DNA of 64,000 nucleotides, from positions 2,914,001 to 2,978,000 of the forward strand of contig NZ_CP129964.1 of assembly GCF_030503675.1 (NCBI RefSeq). The letters are read 5' to 3'. Positions 18,964 to 27,252 of the stretch are shown piece by piece. The DNA comes from Lutimonas zeaxanthinifaciens (GTDB taxonomy: Bacteria; Bacteroidota; Bacteroidia; Flavobacteriales; Flavobacteriaceae). Made by a program: the position numbers and the translations under genes. Within the stretch, counting starts at the first letter, position 1, and each line of letters begins with the position of its first letter. The notes below the pieces were generated by a model, which was not told the DNA's origin, ran no database searches, and saw nothing but the letters and a program-made list of their open reading frames with translations.

Positions 18964-19941
18964 TTAAAAAAAGTTAGCTTTAAGTGACAGACCCAAATCT
19001 TCCTCAAGTCCAAACATGATATTCATATTTTGAATCGCCTGACCGGACGCACCTTTTAGTAAATTATCAATGGCGGTGGTTATCAGTAATTTATTCTTAT
19101 GTTTCTTTAAATGAATCAGGCATTTATTGGTGTTGACAACCTGCTTCAGGAAAATTTCCGCTGTTGAAACATGTGTAAACACCGCATCTTTATAAAAAGC
19201 ATTGTAAAGGGAACTGGCCTCTTCAACACTTCCGTCGAAATCCGTGTATACCGTAGCAAAAATACCTCTACTAAAGTTCCCGCGATTAGGAATGAAAATC
19301 ACCTCCTTGTCAAATCCGGTCTGAAGTATTCCGAGGGTCTGATTGATCTCACCTAAGTGCTGATGGTCAAATGCTTTATAATGAGAAAAATTATTATCCC
19401 TCCAGGTAAAATGCGTGGTTTTAGACAAAGAAACTCCTGCTCCAGTTGCCCCGGTTACGGCATTTACATGAATATCGGTGTTTAACATTTTTTTCGCTGC
19501 AAGTGGTAATAATGCAAGTTGAATTGCTGTAGCAAAGCACCCCGGATTGGCCAGATAGGTAGCCTTCTGAATATCATGCCTGAAAACCTCCGGAAGTCCG
19601 TAGACAAACTGTTGCCCTTTAAAGCAACTGTCTCCGGTTAATCGGAAGTCATTGCTCAGATCGATTATTCTTGTATCAGCAGAAAATTTGTTTGCCTCCA
19701 TAAATGCCTTGGAATTTCCATGGCCCAGGCACAAGAACAAAATATCAATTTCCGTATTGATCTTCTGACTGAATTCCATCTCCGTTTCCCCGATAAGATC
19801 TGAGTGAATATGGTATATTTTATTTCCTGCATTAGAGGTACTGTAAACAAAGTCCAGCTCCAGACCTGGATGATTCAGAATTATCCTGATCAACTCTCCG
19901 GCCGTATATCCGGCTCCTCCTATTATTCCTGCTTTGATCAT
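18964..19941 (-). CDS. argC: N-acetyl-gamma-glutamyl-phosphate reductase
   Basis: ArgC reduces N-acylglutamyl phosphate to the semialdehyde with NADPH. The 325-residue protein has the N-terminal GGAGYTAGEL nucleotide motif and the active-site Cys in NPGCFAT near residue 133. The conserved FIPNRGNFSRGI stretch is near residue 215. It lies 3 bp after argG and 11 bp before proC. Confidence 0.96.
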   Translation of the reverse strand: MIKAGIIGGAGYTAGELIRIILNHPGLELDFVYSTSNAGNKIYHIHSDLIGETEMEFSQKINTEIDILFLCLGHGNSKAFMEANKFSADTRIIDLSNDFRLTGDSCFKGQQFVYGLPEVFRHDIQKATYLANPGCFATAIQLALLPLAAKKMLNTDIHVNAVTGATGAGVSLSKTTHFTWRDNNFSHYKAFDHQHLGEINQTLGILQTGFDKEVIFIPNRGNFSRGIFATVYTDFDGSVEEASSLYNAFYKDAVFTHVSTAEIFLKQVVNTNKCLIHLKKHKNKLLITTAIDNLLKGASGQAIQNMNIMFGLEEDLGLSLKANFF

Positions 19942-19944
19942 GGT

Positions 19945-21126
19945 TTATGAATTAACATGATTAAATATTTTTCCTTGATTTGCGGTAATTTTTATAAATC
20001 CTTTAGCATCTTCAGCCGTCCATCCCTCATTGGTTTCCCCATAACTGGCAAAGGAAGAATTCATCAGGTCATGATCTGAGGATATTCCATTTAAAGTAAA
20101 CCTGTATGGATGCAGGGTAACAAAAACATTACCACTGACATTTTTTTGCGTGTCCTCCAGAAAAGCTTCAAAATTCCTCATCACTTCATCAAGGTATTGG
20201 CCTTCATGAAGCAGCATCCCATACCAGTTCCCCAATTGTTCTTTGTGATGCTGCTGCCACTTTGTCAAGGTGTGCTTTTCCAGTAAATGATGAGCTTTGA
20301 TGATCAACATTGGGGCAGCTGCCTCAAAACCAACCCTTCCTTTTATGCCAATGATCGTATCACCCACATGAATATCTCTTCCGATAGCATATTCGCAAGC
20401 TATTTTTTCCAAAACCTCTATGGCATCAATATTTCCATAGGATTCATCATTAATGGCAACCAGTTCTCCTTTCTTAAAAGTCAGCTTAAGATCAGTCGGG
20501 TCCGTTTTTTTCAGCTGACTTGGATAAGCTTCTTCCGGTAACCCTGAATGGGAACTTAAAGTTTCTTCCCCTCCAACACTCGTTCCCCACAAGCCTTTAT
20601 TTATCGAATATTTTGCCTTCTCCCATGGAAGGTCGACTCCGTTTTCCTTTAGAAATTCAATTTCCGCTTGTCTTGAAAGTTTATTGTCCCTTATAGGAGT
20701 GATAATTTCTATATCCGGAGCAAGCGTTTGAAAAATCATATCGAACCTCACCTGATCATTTCCGGCACCGGTACTTCCGTGAGCTATGTATGAAGCTCCT
20801 ATCTTTTTGGCATGGTTGACAATTTCAATCGCCTGAATGATTCTTTCTGCACTGACTGAAAGAGGATAGGTGTTATTTTTTAAGACATTACCAAAAATCA
20901 GGTACTTGACAACCTTATCGTAGAAGGTCTTCACGGCATCTATTGAGGTATAGGTCAAAGCCCCTAACTGAACCGCCTTTTGTCCAATGGAGGCGATCTC
21001 TTCTTTATCAAATCCACCTGTATTCACACTGACCGCATGCACTTCGTAACCTTGAACCTTTGAAAGGTATTTCGCGCAATATGAGGTGTCTAAACCTCCA
21101 CTATATGCTAAAACTAATTTTTTCAT
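19945..21126 (-). CDS. argG: Argininosuccinate synthase
   Basis: ArgG joins citrulline and aspartate with ATP. The 393-residue protein begins with the N-type ATP pyrophosphatase loop SGGLDTSY and has the family stretches HGSTGAGNDQVRF near residue 115 and the SINKGLWG motif near residue 168. It is the second gene of the operon, 53 bp after the GNAT gene. That is the longest internal gap in the operon, but no promoter or terminator is evident there. Confidence 0.96.
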   Translation of the reverse strand: MKKLVLAYSGGLDTSYCAKYLSKVQGYEVHAVSVNTGGFDKEEIASIGQKAVQLGALTYTSIDAVKTFYDKVVKYLIFGNVLKNNTYPLSVSAERIIQAIEIVNHAKKIGASYIAHGSTGAGNDQVRFDMIFQTLAPDIEIITPIRDNKLSRQAEIEFLKENGVDLPWEKAKYSINKGLWGTSVGGEETLSSHSGLPEEAYPSQLKKTDPTDLKLTFKKGELVAINDESYGNIDAIEVLEKIACEYAIGRDIHVGDTIIGIKGRVGFEAAAPMLIIKAHHLLEKHTLTKWQQHHKEQLGNWYGMLLHEGQYLDEVMRNFEAFLEDTQKNVSGNVFVTLHPYRFTLNGISSDHDLMNSSFASYGETNEGWTAEDAKGFIKITANQGKIFNHVNS

Positions 21127-21179
21127 TGATCTGTTTTATTTATTTGGGCAAGGTTTGCACCCGGATCCCATAATTTTGA

Positions 21180-21809
21180 TTAATCTGTTTTTTTATTTTT
21201 TTCTTTCTTCTTTAAGAACAGGCTTTGCTTGATCCTTTTCAGCCTGCTTAAACTTTTAGAATTATAAGGATGCTCTTTCTTACTCTTCTTCTTTCCGTCA
21301 TATAACATCCCGGTGCAAAGACACATCTTTTGATTGGTTCGCTGCAGTACATCGTAATTCCGACAGGTCTGACAGCCTTTCCAAAACTCAGGATCATCAG
21401 TTAGCTCAGAAAATGTGACAGGTTTATAGCCCAGCTCATAGTTGATCTTCATCACGGCTAATCCGGTTGTTATTCCGAATATTTTTGAATCAGGGAATTT
21501 CTTCTGGGAATATTTAAAGACTTTGGTCTTAATCTTTTTCGCAAGGCCCTGTTTTCTAAAATCAGGATGTACAATTAATCCTGAATGCACTACGAAATTC
21601 TTTCCGCCAAAGGTTTCTATATAACAAAATCCGGCAAATTTTTCACCTTCAAGTGCAATAACAGCATTGCCATTTTTAATTTTCTCTTCAATATACTCAG
21701 GAGTTCTTTTAGCAATTCCGGTACCTCTCTGATTGGCAGAGTTATCAATGGTTTCACTAATGATTTGAGCGTATTTTATATGTTTCTTTGATGCAATTAC
21801 AATTTCCAT
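21180..21809 (-). CDS. GNAT acyltransferase with Cys-rich tail, candidate N-acylglutamate synthase
   Basis: This 209-residue protein heads the arginine operon. Residues 1-145 form a GNAT domain with the acyl-CoA pyrophosphate loop in HPDFRKQGLAKKI (about 83-95). Beyond it lie Cys146-x2-Cys149 and Cys163-x-Cys165, then a strongly basic Lys-rich C-terminus. The Cys spacing would suit a small metal site. No argA or argJ is present in the operon, so by position this is the best candidate for the first step, acylation of glutamate. Whether the donor is acetyl-CoA or succinyl-CoA is not shown by the sequence; the carbamoyltransferase residue hints at succinyl. Confidence 0.72.
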   Translation of the reverse strand: MEIVIASKKHIKYAQIISETIDNSANQRGTGIAKRTPEYIEEKIKNGNAVIALEGEKFAGFCYIETFGGKNFVVHSGLIVHPDFRKQGLAKKIKTKVFKYSQKKFPDSKIFGITTGLAVMKINYELGYKPVTFSELTDDPEFWKGCQTCRNYDVLQRTNQKMCLCTGMLYDGKKKSKKEHPYNSKSLSRLKRIKQSLFLKKKEKNKKTD

Positions 21810-22189
21810 CCTTATGTTTTAAATAAATTTCGGTAAAAATGAGTGATTAACGGAGATGGACTCACCTATCTCCTAAAACAAGAATATACCCTTACGGGCG
21901 GCGGTTGCCGGGAATTCCAAAAACGAAAGTCTTTAAAACTGAAACTTTAAAGATGGTTAATGAACTAAAAAACTTGAAAAAATGCATTGTGAAATTATTG
22001 AAATGTGAACTGAAATTTATAATACCATTAGATTGAACGCGGGCGGCGTACGGGACGGCGGCGTTCAAAACGTGTAGAAGAATATGGTCTTTTCGTATTC
22101 ACACTGCAATATTACAACTAAATTTCAAACAGAAAAAGAATTAATTCACTATTTTTCAATCAAATGAACGAATCTTTGACAATCAATCA
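21810..22189. other. 380-bp intergenic region with GC-rich inverted repeats upstream of the arginine operon
   Basis: No gene is seen here. Two GC-rich islands stand out in AT-rich DNA, and both contain CGGGCGGCG. One is around 21892-21912. The other is 22033-22068, bounded by a perfect 8-bp inverted repeat TTGAACGC/GCGTTCAA with a 20-nt loop. A smaller hairpin, GGAGAT/ATCTCC (21852-21857 and 21868-21873), lies about 45-60 bp before the GNAT start in the presumed leader. A weak minus-strand -7-like box, TATTCTTG, is at 21879-21886. The region may carry the operon's promoter and leader control, but none of this is proved. Confidence 0.5.
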
Positions 22190-22891
22190 CTAATCAAGTT
22201 GTTTTTTAATTGTTTCCCTTACAAAATTGACTATTTCTTTAACTTCCGAAACATCCATCTTCAAAATTGAAGCAATCTCATGATAACTTAACTTTCCCAG
22301 AACATACAAATCGACAATATTTGAGGTATTTACCGGTAGCTTGTAGTACACTTTTCTCAAATTACTCCTATCGTATAAATCGGGATGTTTTTCTACATTA
22401 TCCAGTCCTAAAAAAGCTCTCACTCCTTCCTCCGCATCATCATAAGGAAGCTCGTTTGTTTTTAAATTATCCTGATGGTATGAAATATCATCAAGCTCTT
22501 CATTCATGATCAGATCATTTCCAGCGTCCGTTGTAAAATTCTCTTCAAGTTGTTTTAATTCCTGTTCAAGAATATATTTGGTACTTATGGCATCTTTATG
22601 CCATTCTTCTTTTTGAAACAATCCCTGAAATCTATCATTTAGCATTTGGAACATCGCTAACCGAAGTTCATCGATATGGTTTTCTCTGTGCAGTTCCCTT
22701 TCATATGTTTCCAACACAACTTCATCAATTATTTCATTTGATTTATACATGTTCCTGGGAAAGATTCCCAATATTTCTCCTACCCGGATGCGTTGTTTCG
22801 CGTAAGGATGTAAAAGGTGAACTATGGTTAGGGTCTTTTTTTCGGGATTTCCTGATGATTTATTGTTTACTGAAGTCATGATCCAAGGCAT
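22190..22891 (-). CDS. Protein with C-terminal sigma-70 region 4-like helix-turn-helix
   Basis: The 233-residue protein ends in a segment (about 192-230, with GKLSYHEIASILKMDVSEV) that resembles a sigma-70 region 4 or LuxR-like helix-turn-helix. The N-terminal two-thirds is acidic and helical and has no domain I recognise; in particular no clear region 2 is visible, so I would not call it a functional sigma factor. An alternative ATG at 22879 (MTSVNN) is plausible. It lies upstream of and in the same direction as the arginine operon, but 380 bp away, so a regulatory link is speculation. Confidence 0.6.
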   Translation of the reverse strand: MPWIMTSVNNKSSGNPEKKTLTIVHLLHPYAKQRIRVGEILGIFPRNMYKSNEIIDEVVLETYERELHRENHIDELRLAMFQMLNDRFQGLFQKEEWHKDAISTKYILEQELKQLEENFTTDAGNDLIMNEELDDISYHQDNLKTNELPYDDAEEGVRAFLGLDNVEKHPDLYDRSNLRKVYYKLPVNTSNIVDLYVLGKLSYHEIASILKMDVSEVKEIVNFVRETIKKQLD

Positions 22892-23090
22892 TTAGTAGTT
22901 CTTTTAAAGTTACAAAATATGTGCGAATTTAACTCTGATTTTTGCTTAAAAAAACGATGCCTGGAAGAGTTAAATGGATACATAAAGGCTCCCGGGCAGA
23001 GGTGAAAATTCCAGTTTATTGAATCATTAAATCTTTTAAATTCTGTTTATCAACAGTTTACGATGCAAGTTTTTATCAGTTTTCAACAAT

Positions 23091-23124
23091 TTTGCAATTT
23101 CATTCCAGGGCTTAATTATTTTTG
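23091..23124 (+). promoter_or_regulatory. Promoter of the alpha/beta hydrolase gene
   Basis: TTTG (23091-23094) and TATTTTTG (23117-23124) match the Bacteroidota -33 and -7 elements with a 22-bp spacer. Transcription would start near 23130. This rules out the TTG start codon at 23122, which lies inside the -7 box, and supports the ATG at 23143. Confidence 0.6.
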
Positions 23125-23142
23125 AGTAAATACACCTTCATC

Positions 23143-23976
23143 ATGCCTTCAAAAGAATTTGAAATTCAAATTATGAACCATACCTTAAAAGGCCAATCTT
23201 ATGAGACTTCCGATGCAAAAGGTGTTGTAGTGATTGTTCACGGAATGGGCGAGTATGGCAAAAGGTATGAAAGAACAGTTGTTCCTATGCTGATCAAGGA
23301 ATCATTTGCTGTTTTTTCATATGATCAATTTGGTCATGGGGCTTCTGATGGCAAAAAAGGAGATAATCCCGGGTATGAGTATTTATTAGATGCGCTGGAA
23401 GCGGTATTGGATAAAGCTCAAAAAGCACATCCGGCACTTCCTGTTTTTCTATATGGCCACAGCATGGGTGGAAACGTCGTGATCAATTACACCTTGCGAA
23501 GAAAACATGATTTGAAAGGCACCATTGCAACCAGCCCCTTTTTGCAACTGGCTTTTGACCCGCCAAAATGGAAGTTGAGTATGGGAAAAATCATGGACCG
23601 GATCTTTCCTTCACTCACCATGCCGAATGATCTGGAACTGGACGCCCTGTCGAAAGACCCGGAAGAAATTGATGCCTATAAAAAAGATCCTTTGGTACAT
23701 GACAAGGTGAGCACAAGATATTCACTCCGATTGATGGAAAAAGGGCTTTGGGCAATAGAACATGCGCCTAGTCTGAGTGTACCTATGCTTCTTATTCATG
23801 GAACTTCTGATCGAATCACCTCTCATAAAGCCTCTAAATCCTTTGCTGCGAATTCAAATGGAATGGCCACTTTTTTCCCTGTCGAAGGTGGGTATCATGA
23901 ACTTCATCATGATTTGGAGAAAAATCAGTTTTTCGAGAAAATCAGTAAATGGCTGAACCAACAGTTACAAACCTAA
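23143..23976 (+). CDS. Alpha/beta hydrolase, monoacylglycerol lipase-like
   Basis: This 277-residue serine hydrolase resembles monoglyceride lipases of the S33/Hydrolase_4 group. The oxyanion-type HGMGEYGKRY motif is near residue 37 and the nucleophile elbow GHSMGG near residue 106. An acid in GTSDRIT near residue 225 and the His in GGYHELHHD near residue 250 complete the triad. There is no signal peptide, so it is probably cytosolic. The ATG at 23143 is chosen because an upstream in-frame TTG lies within the promoter. Lysophospholipids or monoglycerides are likely substrates by family only. Confidence 0.85.
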   Translation: MPSKEFEIQIMNHTLKGQSYETSDAKGVVVIVHGMGEYGKRYERTVVPMLIKESFAVFSYDQFGHGASDGKKGDNPGYEYLLDALEAVLDKAQKAHPALPVFLYGHSMGGNVVINYTLRRKHDLKGTIATSPFLQLAFDPPKWKLSMGKIMDRIFPSLTMPNDLELDALSKDPEEIDAYKKDPLVHDKVSTRYSLRLMEKGLWAIEHAPSLSVPMLLIHGTSDRITSHKASKSFAANSNGMATFFPVEGGYHELHHDLEKNQFFEKISKWLNQQLQT

Positions 23977-23987
23977 ATAATTGCGCT

Positions 23988-25493
23988 ATGAAAAAAATAC
24001 TATTATTTTCCTTTATTCTATTATCCTTATTTCTGACAGGCCAGAACAATGTACCTGAAAAACTAGGGGAACTCAACAACGATTCAGGCTTTAAAACAAA
24101 CCCTAATTTTTGGATGGAGTTGTCGAATCTCAGACCTTCAGATATTGTATCGAATACCATGAAGCCCGATCTTTTTCTGGTAAATCAAAGCAAAATAATA
24201 CAAACTGAAGAAAATGATGCGTTTTCTTCCATGCTGTTAAAAGAACAACTTTCCGTACTTAATAAAACGACCCCATTCAGGGTATATCACAATGCTACCC
24301 TGGAACGATTTATCAGAGTCTATCTTAAGGACCGAAGGGAATATCTGAACCGGCTTATTGGAAAATCTGCTTACTATTTTCCGGTAATTGAGCAACATCT
24401 TGACCGTTTTGATCTTCCAATTGAACTTAAATATCTGGCGGTTGTTGAATCGGCATTGAATCCGGTGGCTGTTTCCGCATCAGGCGCCAAGGGGCTCTGG
24501 CAGTTCATGTATGGAACAGGAAATGAATATGGCCTCCGTATTGATTCGTTTGTGGATGAACGTTTTGACCTGATAAAATCTACAAGGGCTGCGTGCTCTT
24601 ACCTGGAATCTCTTTATAAAACATTCGGTGACTGGGATCTGGCCCTCGCGGCGTATAATTCGGGGCCCGGGAATGTTAAAAAAGCAATTAGGAGAGCCGG
24701 TGGTTCAAAAAATTACTGGGAGTTAAGGAAATTTCTTCCTAAAGAAACGAGCAGTTATGTTCCCGCATTTTATGCAACAATGTACCTCTTTACTCATGCT
24801 GATTTTCACGGTTTGAAACCCGAATCAAAGGAAACTGAATACCGTCAGACTGATACCATACAGATCAAGGGTTCTCTTAATTTTGATGTGATACAAAAAT
24901 ACGCAGGAGTCCCGATGAAAACTTTGAGATCCTTTAATCCCTCTTACAAAAAAGACATTATCCCTGATATTCCGGGCTACAAAATGTATCTCACCCTTCC
25001 TCTGAATTACCTGCAACAATTTCTGGAGGCCGAAAATGAGATCTATTTAGCTAATTCCGGTATTCATGTTGATCCAAAACCACGAGAGGCTATTGCAGTC
25101 ACGAAGATGAACAGCTATATCGTTAAGCCCGGTGATAATTTAAACAGTATCGCTGTCAAGCATAATATAAGTCTTGAAAAACTTAAAACCTGGAATGGCC
25201 TGGAAAGCAATTTTCTCATTTCAGGGCAAAGACTGGTAGTTACCGACAAAACTGGCCTTGCAGAATTGCCAACATTGAACAAAAACAAAATACCAGATAC
25301 CAAATACCAAATCTACAAAGTCGGATTTGGAGATACGCTTTTTAAAATTTCCAGAAAGTTTGGAAATATTCCGATCTCAGAGCTAAGAACTTTGAATGGT
25401 CTGGAAAATGTAAATTATTTGAAACCAGGAACTGAATTAAAAATAAAAACCAGGGATACAGGATCTGAAATTGATCATGGAAACAAATCTTAA
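23988..25493 (+). CDS. MltD-like lytic transglycosylase with LysM repeats (copy A)
   Basis: This 501-residue secreted or periplasmic murein enzyme starts at the ATG at 23988, where a signal peptide (MKKILLFSF through LFLTGQ) begins; the open frame extends 13 codons further upstream but into the preceding gene. An SLT-type transglycosylase domain spans about residues 120-270, with the catalytic Glu in VVESALNP, then GAKGLWQFM and AAYNSGPGN. Two LysM repeats follow (about 378-421 and 440-485) for peptidoglycan binding. A related gene follows in tandem. The enzyme should cleave glycan strands during wall turnover. Confidence 0.93.
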   Translation: MKKILLFSFILLSLFLTGQNNVPEKLGELNNDSGFKTNPNFWMELSNLRPSDIVSNTMKPDLFLVNQSKIIQTEENDAFSSMLLKEQLSVLNKTTPFRVYHNATLERFIRVYLKDRREYLNRLIGKSAYYFPVIEQHLDRFDLPIELKYLAVVESALNPVAVSASGAKGLWQFMYGTGNEYGLRIDSFVDERFDLIKSTRAACSYLESLYKTFGDWDLALAAYNSGPGNVKKAIRRAGGSKNYWELRKFLPKETSSYVPAFYATMYLFTHADFHGLKPESKETEYRQTDTIQIKGSLNFDVIQKYAGVPMKTLRSFNPSYKKDIIPDIPGYKMYLTLPLNYLQQFLEAENEIYLANSGIHVDPKPREAIAVTKMNSYIVKPGDNLNSIAVKHNISLEKLKTWNGLESNFLISGQRLVVTDKTGLAELPTLNKNKIPDTKYQIYKVGFGDTLFKISRKFGNIPISELRTLNGLENVNYLKPGTELKIKTRDTGSEIDHGNKS

Positions 25494-25599
25494 GGTTTTC
25501 CTAAATCCTTTTGGATATCCTAAAAAAAATTGGTTAAATAAAATTTTGTCCTATTTTTACCGTTTTTATAGCGAACCCACTGACAATAACAATGTTCTG

Positions 25600-27211
25600 A
25601 TGAAAATGACGCGCTTCTATTTTATACTGACCTTTTGCTTTTTTACCACCCTGCTCTTTGGACAGAAACAGGATGAGCTGATATCAACCGTAAACTCCGA
25701 ATCGGCCAATGATTTGAATATAGATGTCGTAACGGATACAATTGAAGCTTTATCATCATTTGCGACGCTGAACACAATTGACACGATAAAAATCGATACG
25801 ACGCTGATCGAAGGTAAGGTAGTTGCATTAATAGATCATTCGGAGGCAACTGAATTTGACAAAAAATGGCTTGAATCGTGGAGAAATAATGTGATTGACA
25901 GCAGCCTGATCATAAAACCTGAGGACACAGTGGGAAAAGTTGTGATCGAAAATTTTTCGACTGAACAATTAAAAGAAAGAATTGCCTATCTCGATAGTCA
26001 GACTCCTTTTAATTTTGAATACAATCCGTCACTGGAAAAAATCATAAAACACTATTTGAAAAACAGACAGCAAACCCTTGCCAATTTAATGGGTAAAGCC
26101 AAATATTATTTCCCGATGTTTGAAGAGCATCTGGCAAAATATAATATTCCGATGGAATTAAAGTATCTGGCCATTGTTGAATCTGCTTTAAAAGCCAATG
26201 CCACTTCAAGAGTAGGTGCCAAGGGATTATGGCAATTTATGTACGGAACAGGAAGAGAATACGATTTGAAGGTCAGTTCGTACGTAGATGAACGATGTGA
26301 TCCGATAAAAGCAACCGAAGCGGCATGTCAGTATTTGACAAAACTCCACGGCATTTTCAATGACTGGGATCTGGCACTTGCTGCTTATAACTCGGGCCCG
26401 GGAAATGTCAACAAAGCGATCAGAAGGTCTGGAGGGCAAAAGAATTATTGGAATTATACGCCATTATTTACCTAGAGAAACTGCTGGCTATTTACCGGCG
26501 TTTTACGCTACCTATTATATTTTTGAATATGCCGAAGAACATCAGTTGTACTCAAAAAATGAAGTGCTTCATACCTTTGAAACTGATACCGTAGTCGTAA
26601 AAAGACAAATTACCTTTGACCAGGTGAACAAGGTCCTTGGAACAGATATGGAGTTATTGACATTTCTGAATCCCCAATACAAATTGAAAATAATTCCGGT
26701 GATCAAAGACCGTGACTATACCCTTACCCTTCCGAAATTTGTGACGGGAAGTTTTGTTTCGAACGAGGCTCAGATCTATGCATACGCCGAGGAAGAAGAT
26801 GCAAAACGTGAAAAACCATTACCAAAATATTTTGAAGCCAATGACCGAATAAGGTACCGTGTAAGAAGCGGGGATTACCTGGGTAAGATCGCAAATCGAT
26901 ACGGGGTTTCGGTGAGCAGTATAAAAAGGTGGAACGGGCTTAAAAGCAATAACCTGAGAGTTGGCCAGCGTCTCACTATTTATCCCAGAAGACCTGTCGC
27001 TTCGGTAAATACATCTCCTTCTACGCAAAAGGTTTCTTCTAAAAAAGCAGCTCCAAAGGGTGAATATTCCACTTATGTGGTTCAAAAAGGGGATTCACTA
27101 TGGTTGATCTCTCAAAAATATCCGAAAGTTTCTGTAGCTCAATTGAAAGAATGGAACAATATTTGGAGTAGCAAAAGTCTGAAACCAGGAACCAAGCTCA
27201 AAATATATTAA
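25600..27211 (+). pseudogene. MltD-like lytic transglycosylase with LysM repeats (copy B), frameshifted
   Basis: This is a second copy of the SLT/LysM architecture, but the reading frame breaks at about 26454-26455. Up to GGQKNYWN the first frame aligns with copy A. After it the matching text (IRHYLPRETAGYLPAFYA) continues in the +1 frame, while the original frame stops after six codons at 26475. Skipping one T restores a 536-residue protein with signal peptide, catalytic Glu in IVESALK, GAKGLWQFM, AAYNSGPGN and two LysM repeats (about 415-460 and 490-535). The rest of both halves is well preserved, so the break is either a recent mutation or a sequencing error. The signal peptide begins at the ATG at 25600; an upstream in-frame ATG at 25471 overlaps copy A. 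Confidence 0.85.
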
Positions 27212-27252
27212 ATCTTGTTTTGATTGAAGGTCTCCCCCTTAAAAACCTGATA

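Noticed and set aside
21892-22068. GC-rich islands as a tRNA or insertion-sequence relic
   Set aside because: No cloverleaf, CCA end, transposase fragment or target duplication could be found; they are kept as unexplained intergenic structure.
23122-23142. TTG start for the alpha/beta hydrolase
   Set aside because: The TTG is within the -7 box of a well-formed promoter; the ATG at 23143 is downstream of the likely start site.
26440-26475. Programmed translational frameshifting in the transglycosylase gene
   Set aside because: There is no slippery sequence with a downstream structure or a rare-codon/stop context that I recognise; mutation or sequencing error is simpler.
26360-27211. A separate LysM protein gene starting at 26360
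   Set aside because: Its first 30 or so residues are out-of-frame reading of the transglycosylase domain; the homologous part begins only after the frameshift, so it is the second half of one gene.
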